In this document: positions 30,868-39,454 of the stretch, piece by piece
Numbering within the stretch: position 1 is the stretch's first letter
Layout of the letters: each line of letters begins with the position of its first letter
Assembly (NCBI GenBank): GCA_004014935.1
Contig: CP025326.1
Span: 124,001 to 188,000, forward strand
DNA: 64,000 nt
From: Saccharomycopsis malanga
Lineage: Eukaryota; Ascomycota; Saccharomycetes; Ascoideales; Saccharomycopsidaceae
Direction of reading: 5' to 3'
Program-made: the position numbers and the translations under genes
Notes under the pieces: model-generated
What the model saw: only the letters and a program-made list of their open reading frames with translations
Databases searched by the model: none
Told to the model about the DNA's origin: nothing

Positions 30868-31432
30868 GAAACGCTAGTCAATCTAATAGCAGTTCCCAAT
30901 TATGGAATATCGTCAAGAAATTAAGGAATTCTCGGTGAAAAACACAAGTTTTAGCAAATTATCTGTTATTTTCGATGAAATGATACTGTGCCAGTATTAA
31001 TAATTAATAAAACCCAAATATTAGAACAAAGTAAATGGTGTAAAACCGTAAATGTTAAAGAGTGTAGAAATACAATTTTTGCATGGTTTGGGTTGCTGTA
31101 AACACTCTACAATATTGTTTTGAAAAACAACTACTTTCATAAACCTCCAATTTCGGTAATATTTATTCGAAAATCAGGTTGTTCTCATTGTAAAGAGTAC
31201 TATAACATAGACAGAAAATTAGGGGTTTGAAAAATGTCAATTTAAATTAAAATACTTGGATACTTCTGATCCAATTCGATAAAACGTTTGAAGATTACTC
31301 CAAAACGACGAGAGCGCGAATCGAGTCCCAAAACATAAAGTGAGGAACGCCACACTTAATTTCCCATCTATTTTGCGTGGCGCATGCCTCAACCAACTTG
31401 GCCACTTGGCAATAGTAAGGCATATAGGCATA
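30868..31432 (-). repeat. Family B tRNA-headed repeat
   Basis: Minus copy: head 31290-31432 (box A, ACGCCACACTTAATTTCCCA insert, GCGCGAATCGAGTCCC), body with GGTTTGGGTTGCTGTAAACA and TTTTAGCAAATTATCTGTTA. It faces the copy at 30145 distal end to distal end. Confidence 0.8.
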
Positions 31433-31597
31433 TTTCTGTTTGATATTTTAGATATTATCGATTCTCAAGACGATCACTTTATAATCGCTGCTGTTGTAGT
31501 GCTGAATGACTAGTGTAAGTGATGGAAACATGGTCTAGACCAACAGTACCTGCTTTTTGCTAAATTAGGTATTTATAATGGGGTTTCTTTACCAGAT

Positions 31598-31640
31598 TCA
31601 GTTGTACATGGCTCGAAATATGATATTATAATAGGTATTT
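31598..31640 (+). repeat. Family A SINE, 3'-end fragment
   Basis: GTACATGGCTCGAAATATGA then TATTATAATA: worn tail just before a solo LTR. Confidence 0.5.
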
Positions 31641-31651
31641 GGGCCATTGGC

Positions 31652-32005
31652 TGTAATACTAAGATCATTTTGTATTGACCGGAGAATGGGTAACGTAGAC
31701 TACTATATAAAAGGGATAAGAGAAGACTAAATGAAGGAAGAAATAGAGTTAAATAGTTGTTAGAACAGGGAGATACCAGAATGGTAATCCAATGTCCTGA
31801 CGACTGTGTAGACTCATAAAGCAATGAAGAAAGGGGGTGGCAGGCAATGTTGTACATTGACTGATATACCTAGCCAATAAGAAGATAAGAAAAGAAGAGG
31901 GCTTGCAACTGTAGATAGAACAGAAATAGAACAGGGGTTAAAGTATCTAGTTAATCAGGTCACAGGACTAGAAGCATATAGGTGTTTTATACTACCAATG
32001 ATACA
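31652..32005 (+). repeat. Solo LTR, same family as 21654-22011 (fossil)
   Basis: Begins TGTAATACTAAGATC and ends AATGATACA, closely similar along its length to the LTR at 21654. I see no clear target duplication (TTGGC before, TGAGC after). It lies between two family A tail fragments. Confidence 0.85.
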
Positions 32006-32042
32006 TGAGCTTGAAATATATTATATTACTATTATTAACAGG
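32006..32042 (+). repeat. Family A SINE, 3'-end fragment
   Basis: GAGCTTGAAATATATTATAT then TACTATTATTA directly after the solo LTR. Confidence 0.55.
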
Positions 32043-32310
32043 TATTTGGTGTTTTTCATTGATAGTAGGTGGGAATTGAACTATTGGCCAGGTTTTTTAC
32101 TGATATTTGGTAGGAATTGCAATATTCAGCAGTATTTGAGTCATTGGACAGTTTCTCATAGAAATTTGGGATTTTTAATTGATAATAGGCGGAATTAGTA
32201 ATATTCAGCATTATTTTACTAATAATTGGTAGGAATTGCAATGTTTGGCAGCAATTGCAACATTCAGCAGTATTTCACTAATAAAAGGCAATATTTGAAC
32301 CACTGGACAA
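32042..32310. repeat. Imperfect tandem repeats
   Basis: Phrases such as TTGGTAGGAATTGCAATATT, CAGCAGTATTT and ACTGATATTTGG recur about every 60 bases with changes. Probably an old minisatellite; no coding content. Confidence 0.55.
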
Positions 32311-32959
32311 GTTTTTAAACAAATTTCATTCAATAAAAATCAGCAGTTAAGCCACTTACATTATCCCATGTTTGCTCTTTCCTGCTTTATTTACCAACTC
32401 TTATTGAATGGAAATATCAATTAATACTCCCAGCGACTCATTTTTACAATGTTTCCAATTTCTCATCACTTTTCAGACAACAACTGTGCTATTCCAGACT
32501 GCATTTACGACTGTACCATCAAAAACAGCCAAAATCATTGCATATCATCTCAGTGGCTCTTTTGCAATATCACACTACTTTTCAAACAGCTGCTCAGCAA
32601 CCCACAGTTCCACACAGCACCAAGCTGCCTTAGTGCTGAATATTATGTATACAAGCAGGTTGTCTATTGACAACTATGAAATGCCTACCCAAAATGTACA
32701 CGGATTCAAGCAGTCACCACCTTCTAGAAAACAATGCCGTTTCTCTGCCATTTAGCGTGATTATAGAATAATTGGGCATTTATTTCGACACAATTCACCA
32801 ACAATTGCTATTTTCGCTGCTCATTCGCTGCTGAAACTCCTCACACACTAAATTTACACCATTATACCAGCTATTTTTTCCCCAATCTAAACCTTCCTTC
32901 ATCTATTGAAAAACTCTGGCTATTCATAGCCAATTAGGCCTTTATTACTCCTTTCGGAA

Positions 32960-34640
32960 CCCTTCACGACTTGTCATATGAGTACTGCATGAGTACGCAT
33001 GGTCCTGCATATTAATGCGTATGGTTGCATGATTGCGCATATTTATCACAACATATCTGCATTCTCCAAGATAATGCCATTATTCTGGCTCAATTTTGCA
33101 GAACCCGCTCGCGAGCATGTTGCGAATCTCTTTATCCAATAGTGATTGACCATACAAGCCCCAATTTCATCAGGGGTGCGGCTCCTGGGCCGCATTGTCG
33201 GCCAATTTGGCTCCAGCAACTTATTCCCACTGATAATGGCTTGGAATCTCCGTCAACTTGCCTGCATTGCTTGGAATTCTGCTGATCGTCAATCAAACAA
33301 TCCCTCCATGCAAAAAAACGCATGCATAGTCCATTGCTTGATACCCAATTGATCCATAAATCACATTTAATTATCCAAACCTTTTACTCCGACGCACATA
33401 TCATGCTTGTTGCAGGACAGTCGCAAAATGCAAGAAACCAAGCGGTAAAATTTGCTCTTTGAATTGGGTGGTGTGAACTGCGCAAATTGGCTGTTCTTCT
33501 ATAACTTTATATTTACCATGACACAACTTTTTTATGGAAAATGGCTTTAAAGTTGTTCTTTGCTGCATGTTACCAAATGCAGTCTCCTGCACCATCCTCT
33601 GTACATTTCTCCATAAACCTTTAAACGATTTACGGGGGCATCCCCAAGCTTGAAGAAATTATTTCGAGGCTTTTAAAGTACAAGCATTACTCTCAACTTT
33701 TGCATCCACCATGCATGAAAAAAACCGTTAAAGTTTGTTTAAAATGTACATGTACATGCACATGCACTTGCGCAGAGACGCAACGCTGTGCCTTGTAATC
33801 CTTCCTTACTGCCAGTACCATTGCCCAATAAAAAAGAGAGCACCACTTTACTAAGCATTTGCTACCATTTTTGTTGAAAAAAAAACAAAAGTACAAAACA
33901 GTACAATCTCTACTATCCATTTGTTAATTTTCCTAGATCTGAAATGCTGCCGTTTTGAGTATGTAACGTCGTAATGGAAGTACATTGTGCAGGACACTGC
34001 ATGCCGGATGCATACTACGTTTAGAAATAAAATTCTTTAACAAGAAAAAAAAAAAAGAAACCACTGCATCGACAAACATGCAACCGAAAACCTTAATTTC
34101 CGGACAGGTGATTGACATACCAACTAAAAGTTCCTGTCTACGTGCTGGAGTTGCGGACCTAGCGGATCAAAATTGAGCAACCGAAGTCTTTTCGCTTGTT
34201 GTTGGCTCGAATGCGCCATAAACGTGCCGTCTGGTACTTGAATACCTTGGTATAGAGTGTAGAGAACATTAAGTCTGGAAACGCATGCACATGTATGGTT
34301 ACATCATGTCAATGCAACGCATGGCTACCGGAACAATGTCGGGCCGGTTGCATGCAAGCGAGAAAACAAAAATAAAACAACAATAAAAAAAATAAAATAA
34401 AAAAATAAAACATGTCTACTTTTGGGAAATTATGGTATGATTGTATGATGGTCCAAAGTAATGATGAAATGCGTTGATATATTGACAACGGCTTCTGGAA
34501 ACCTTGTTTTATGGCCTTGGAATATCGGAGTTGCCATGTAGGCAATTTTACCATACTTGCGACCCTGCTTCATGCATAAGGTGCATGGCGCCGCATGGCC
34601 TGCATGGATGCATGGGCTACATATATGCACAGGTAACAAA
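32960..34640. promoter_or_regulatory. TGCATG/GCATGC-rich region upstream of the adhesin
   Basis: Words with the TGCAT core recur through this spacer, for example ACTGCATGAGTACGCATGG, GGTTGCATGATTGCGCAT (32980-33040), CCATGCATG (33710), ACGCATGCACATG and GGTTGCATGCAAG (34280-34360), GGTGCATGGCGCCGCATGG and GGATGCATGGG (34580-34620). Long upstream regions are usual for yeast adhesin genes, and Efg1/Phd1-type regulators bind TGCAT-core sites; the link here is inference. Confidence 0.45.
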
Positions 34641-34913
34641 CACTATATAGACCTTTGCGCAAGTTTGCTCGTCGAGATTATGGGTGAGGCACGCTGGTGC
34701 AGGGACAATTCGATCATCTTATGAGAGACAATGTGCCATGGATGGAGGCGCAACTATTTGGAAAACAAGGGGCATTTTATTTGTATGTATGCATGAGATA
34801 TAAGGTTTGTATTTGTTTAGTTTTTGTTTTTTTTTTTTTTTCTTGTTCAGCATAGTCGCTTAGCACCTTGCATAATGAATGCATATTGCATAACAAGTGC
34901 AACATACATAACG

Positions 34914-34976
34914 CACCATGCACCATGCACCATGCACCATGCACCATGCACCATGCACCATGCACCATGCACCATG
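34914..34976. repeat. 7-bp minisatellite CACCATG, nine units
   Basis: CACCATG repeated nine times without change, about 290 bases before the adhesin ATG. Each joint creates CATGCA, so the array multiplies the TGCAT-type word found all over this upstream region. Confidence 0.95.
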
Positions 34977-35147
34977 CAAAGAACACATGGGAAGGAATTG
35001 AATATAATGGATACCAACTATATTTTTTCTTGTCATAATATGGATAATAAGAGAGCAGGAATTAAGCTTTTGCTAGTGTGGTGGTTATTTTCTGCAATGG
35101 AGAAAATTTTCTGGTTGATATTTCGATGCAATGGTGCATGAAATGTG

Positions 35148-35155
35148 TATATAAA
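35148..35155 (+). promoter_or_regulatory. TATA box of the adhesin gene
   Basis: TATATAAA about 112 bases before the ATG. Confidence 0.6.
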
Positions 35156-35266
35156 GGGCCAAAAGCTGCGTTTAATTCTAAAAACCAGTAAAAGCAAAGA
35201 AAACAGCATAAACCAGCGTATTTCTGCACACCCCAAGCCAGAGACTCTTCTAGTAACTAAAAAACA

Positions 35267-38200
35267 ATGTTGTGGGACGGATGGTTCACAATTGGATGGC
35301 CGTTTTACTACGACACGTACAGCACTGCATACGGCTGGACAGGATCGTACACTTTCACTACAACGGTCTACGACGACTACTACGGCGAGCTAGATGTTGT
35401 CAAGTTCACGCCAGACCCTACGGTGACGTACACTACCGGCTGGTTTGGCCTGCAGGCCACTACAGTGACGCAGTATCCCACTGGCGACGACCAGTTCTTT
35501 AATCCCATTACAGAGCTTGTGGAGACCCCCTACCCTACAGTCACGAGCTACGGCCCCTGGAAAGCAACATACACCACCACTGTGACCTACGACAACACTA
35601 GGGAAAGCAGAGTGGTCGTTTACATCCGCACCCCAAGACAAACAGGCGCCAGCACCGCCACAGCGACAATCACAGCGTCCTCACTGCGTCTGCAGCTGGT
35701 CGTTGGGTCGCCAGGACCTACGGTCACGAAAACTACGCAAATTGGTAGCGAAACTGGGCAAATTGGTAGTCAAACTATTGGAATAGGTAGTGAAACTACA
35801 GAAATTGCTAAAAGCACTACATTAACTGATAAGAGCACTACGATAAGTGATAAGAGCACTACGGAAATTGCTATTGACACTTCTACAACTGCTAACAGCA
35901 CTACTCAAATTGCTGAAAGCACTACAGAGGTTGCTAACAGCACTACACTAATTGCTAACAGCACTACGCACATTGCTAACAGCACTACTTCTTTACCACT
36001 TGTCACTGCTAACCAAACTTCTACAAATGGACTTAACACTTCGTTTCCAATAACCGCTGCCAACAAGACTTCTACAATTGGTTATAACACTTCATTACCA
36101 GTGATAACTAGTGAAACTACCCCAATTGCTAACAGCACTACACTAATTGCTAACAGCACCACCGGATTTGCTAATTACACTACTTCTTTACCATTTGTCA
36201 CTGCTAACCAAACTTCTACAATTGGTTATAACACTTCGTTTCCAATAACCGCTGCCAACAAGACTTCTACAATTGGTTATAACACTTCTTTACCAGTGAT
36301 AACTAGTGAAATTACTATAATTGCTAACAGCACTACCGGATTTGCTAATTACACTACTTCTTTACCACTTGTCACTGCTAACCAAACTTCTACAAATGGA
36401 CTTAACACTTCATTACCAATAACCACTGCCAACAAGACTTCTACAATTGGTTATAACACTTCTTTACCAGTGATAACTAGTGAAATTACTATAATTGCTA
36501 ACAGCACTACCGGATTTGCTAATTACACTACTTCTTTACCACTTGTCACTGCTAACCAAACTTCTACAAATGGACTTAACACTTCGTTTCCAATAACCGC
36601 TGCTAACAAGACTTCTACAATTGGTTATAACACTTCTTTACCAGTGATAACTAGTGAAATTACCCCAATTGCTAACAGCACTACACTAATTGCTAACAGC
36701 ACCACCGGATTTGCTAATTACACTACTTCTTTACCATTTGTCACTGCTAACCAAACTTCTACAATTGGTTATAACACTTCGTTTCCAATAACCACTGCCA
36801 ACAAGACTTCTACAATTGGTTATAACACTTCTTTACCAGTGATAACTAGTGAAATTACTATAATTGCTAACAGCACTACACTAGTTGCTAACAGCACTAC
36901 TCAAATTGCTAACAGCACCACCGGATTTGCTAATTACACTACTTATTTACCATTTGTCACTGCTAACCAAACCTCTACAATTGGTTATAACACCTCGTTT
37001 CCAATCACCATTGCTAACAAGACCTCTACAATTGGTTATAACACTTCTTTACCAGTAATAACTAGTGAAACTAGTATAATTGCTAACAGCACTACTCAAA
37101 TTGCTAACAGCACTACTTCTTTACCATTTGTCACTGCTAACCAAACCTCTACAATTGGTTATAACACTTCATTACCAATAACCACTGCCAACAAGACTTC
37201 TACAATTGGTTATAACACTTCATTACCAGTGATAACTAGTGAAACTACCCCAACTGCTAACAGCACTACCGTATTAGCTTACACCACCCAACTTGCTAAT
37301 CGCACCACGATAATAGCTAACATTACTACTTCTTTACCACTTATCACTGCCAATACGTCTGATATTTTGAATAATACCAGCAGTTTACCGGTTATTGTTA
37401 ACCAAACGACAACGAGGTTCATATCCTTACCAATTGCTACTGGTCAAACCAGTTTGAACGCATCTTGGTCGGTGACTGATAAAAGTTTCACTATTAATAG
37501 CACCAGTTTTCCAATTTACACTGTCAACAACACCCTGATTGATAGTACTTTATCGAGCATTACTGTTACCAGTTCTGAGTTGGATGCCGCCTCTACTGGG
37601 CAGGTTGATTATAATACCAGTTTGGCTGCTAATACAACTGTCAGTTTGACAACATTTTTGCCTGTTTCTGTTAACAAAACTTTGACAATTGGTAGTTTGA
37701 ATGCTTCTTTGTCAGGAACCACATTTGATCGGTCTACAGTTGTTAGTATTACTACTGTTTTGCCAATTACCAGTTTGCCAATTACCAGTACAAATGGTGA
37801 ATTAAATACCAGTTTGCCAATTACCAGTACAATTGGTACTTTTAATACCAGTTTGCCAATTGCCAGTACAATTGGTAATGTTAATACCAGTTTGCCAATA
37901 ATTAGTGATTTTAATACCAGTTTGCCAATTACCAGTACAATTGGTGAATTAAATACCAGTTTGCCAATTACCTTCAAACCTTCTTCGGATTTCATAATCA
38001 CTTCTAATGCTAATGCCACTATATCCCCAATTGTCACTATAACCACCATTTTATCCTCCAGCATTGATACTTCTTCACCTATCAATATTACAACGTCTAG
38101 TGCTTCTTTAGCAATTTCCAGTCTGTCGTTACAAACAATTTCCAGTCTGTCTTTACAAACAATTTCCGCTGATGAACCAAGCCAATTGAATCCCATTGGA

Positions 38201-39454
38201 CCATCAACAAGCAATCTCACAAGTTCTGCTACTGCGGCCGATGCTACGAGTTCTATTGCCATTGATTCAACTCCTACTGGTTCGTCTGTCGTTTCTACCA
38301 TCATAACAACATTGTCTGGCAGTTCTGTTCTTTCTAATTCAAGCCCTGTGGTCTCATCCAGTGCTGTGCAAAGCTTTCCTACTGGCGGATACTATGGTAA
38401 TTCCACAACCAATTCTCAAAGTGCGAATACCGTCACTGTTTCCAGTACATTAATTGGAAGTTTTGTTGGTGACTTTTCGTCAACTGACAGTTTTACAAGC
38501 CAATCTGCTGAACCAAGAGATTATGAAGGAATTTCCGACTCTGATTCCCAATCAGTTGATGATACAAGTGGATCAATTAGTGTTACAAGTGATTCTGGTA
38601 TTGGTGCTTCTGCTTCTTATAATGATGATGTTACTGCTTTTAGATCGAGTATTGATGGTTCTACTGCTTCTCAATCCAGTATTGATGCTTCTAATACTTC
38701 TAAATTGACTATTAATGCTTCCACTGTTTCTCAATCCAGTATTGATGCTTCTAATACTTCTAAATTGACTATTAATGCTTCCACTGCTTCTAAATCGACT
38801 ATTGATGCTTCCACTGCTTCTAAATCCAGTATTGATGCTTCCACTGCTTCTGCTTCTTCTATTGATGCTTCCACTGCTTCTAATACTTCTATTGATGCTT
38901 CTACTGTTTCTAATACTTCTAAATCCAGTATTACTACTTCTGCTTCTACCACTTCCAGCTTGGTGACTTCTAGTTCATCTTCTACCAATCCTGCTGTTTC
39001 TTCAACTTCCCCCACTGCTGGCTCTATTTTACAACCTTCCATCTTATCTGCTGCTTCCAATAGCCTCAAATCCTCTACCGCCTCCCACAAAAGCTCATCT
39101 CCATCATTATCTGCCACTTTTGCTGTTATTCTGCCTTCAGCTTCTGACAGAATAATTCATCCAATAGACTCTTCCTCTTCCTTCTCCCCGTCATCTACAA
39201 TCACATTGAGCCAAAGCTCTGCGTCCTCTTCCAGCACACCAGTTGAAAACTCGCTTGATGCCCATACCAACTCTCAAGGTTCTGTCAGAACCACATTGAC
39301 TTCTCCTGCTAGTAAGATACCTTCTGCTTCTTCCACATCTGCTGATTCCAAGCAAACTCCGCCTGTTTATGAAGGTTCTGCTTCTTCATTGGCTGTTTCT
39401 TTGCCTCCATTTATTGTTCTTATCATTTCTGCATTTCTTTCATACTCACTTTAG
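35267..39454 (+). CDS. GPI-anchored-type cell wall adhesin, Ser/Thr-rich
   Basis: A 1,395-residue flocculin-like surface protein. The N-terminal 115 residues are rich in Trp and Tyr with three loose repeats (GWTGSYTFTTTV, GWFGLQATTVT, GPWKATYTTTV), like the TTT-type modules of yeast flocculins. Seven repeats of about 55-70 residues follow (about 245-665), each with TANQTST, then NTSxPIT, ANKTSTIGYNTSLPVITSE and IANSTT runs; almost every unit has several NxT/S sites. About 834-903 hold ITSTIG-xx-NTSLP units and about 1128-1222 hold 12-residue SSIDASTAS units. The C-terminus is a GPI-attachment signal: small residues near 1370 (EGSASS) then a hydrophobic tail ending LIISAFLSYSL. Oddly, no classical signal peptide is visible at the start (MLWDGWFTIGWPFYYD), so an upstream exon or an unusual signal is possible. 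The upstream region is very long and TGCATG-rich. Confidence 0.82.
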   Translation: MLWDGWFTIGWPFYYDTYSTAYGWTGSYTFTTTVYDDYYGELDVVKFTPDPTVTYTTGWFGLQATTVTQYPTGDDQFFNPITELVETPYPTVTSYGPWKATYTTTVTYDNTRESRVVVYIRTPRQTGASTATATITASSLRLQLVVGSPGPTVTKTTQIGSETGQIGSQTIGIGSETTEIAKSTTLTDKSTTISDKSTTEIAIDTSTTANSTTQIAESTTEVANSTTLIANSTTHIANSTTSLPLVTANQTSTNGLNTSFPITAANKTSTIGYNTSLPVITSETTPIANSTTLIANSTTGFANYTTSLPFVTANQTSTIGYNTSFPITAANKTSTIGYNTSLPVITSEITIIANSTTGFANYTTSLPLVTANQTSTNGLNTSLPITTANKTSTIGYNTSLPVITSEITIIANSTTGFANYTTSLPLVTANQTSTNGLNTSFPITAANKTSTIGYNTSLPVITSEITPIANSTTLIANSTTGFANYTTSLPFVTANQTSTIGYNTSFPITTANKTSTIGYNTSLPVITSEITIIANSTTLVANSTTQIANSTTGFANYTTYLPFVTANQTSTIGYNTSFPITIANKTSTIGYNTSLPVITSETSIIANSTTQIANSTTSLPFVTANQTSTIGYNTSLPITTANKTSTIGYNTSLPVITSETTPTANSTTVLAYTTQLANRTTIIANITTSLPLITANTSDILNNTSSLPVIVNQTTTRFISLPIATGQTSLNASWSVTDKSFTINSTSFPIYTVNNTLIDSTLSSITVTSSELDAASTGQVDYNTSLAANTTVSLTTFLPVSVNKTLTIGSLNASLSGTTFDRSTVVSITTVLPITSLPITSTNGELNTSLPITSTIGTFNTSLPIASTIGNVNTSLPIISDFNTSLPITSTIGELNTSLPITFKPSSDFIITSNANATISPIVTITTILSSSIDTSSPINITTSSASLAISSLSLQTISSLSLQTISADEPSQLNPIGPSTSNLTSSATAADATSSIAIDSTPTGSSVVSTIITTLSGSSVLSNSSPVVSSSAVQSFPTGGYYGNSTTNSQSANTVTVSSTLIGSFVGDFSSTDSFTSQSAEPRDYEGISDSDSQSVDDTSGSISVTSDSGIGASASYNDDVTAFRSSIDGSTASQSSIDASNTSKLTINASTVSQSSIDASNTSKLTINASTASKSTIDASTASKSSIDASTASASSIDASTASNTSIDASTVSNTSKSSITTSASTTSSLVTSSSSSTNPAVSSTSPTAGSILQPSILSAASNSLKSSTASHKSSSPSLSATFAVILPSASDRIIHPIDSSSSFSPSSTITLSQSSASSSSTPVENSLDAHTNSQGSVRTTLTSPASKIPSASSTSADSKQTPPVYEGSASSLAVSLPPFIVLIISAFLSYSL

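Larger units (their letters stand above)
29054..35266. other. Intergenic, 6.2 kb: repeats then adhesin upstream region
   Basis: 29.2-32.3 kb is almost all repeats (A, B, LTR, imperfect tandem repeats). 32.3-35.2 kb is low in repeats, has many TGCATG words and ends in a TATA box before the adhesin. The ORF at 32408-32755 (115 codons) has no recognisable content. Other short ORFs look like chance. Confidence 0.6.

Noticed and set aside
37609-38304. 231-codon ORF antisense to the adhesin
   Set aside because: Shadow of the Ser/Thr repeats; composition is the reverse reading of TCT/ACT-rich codons.
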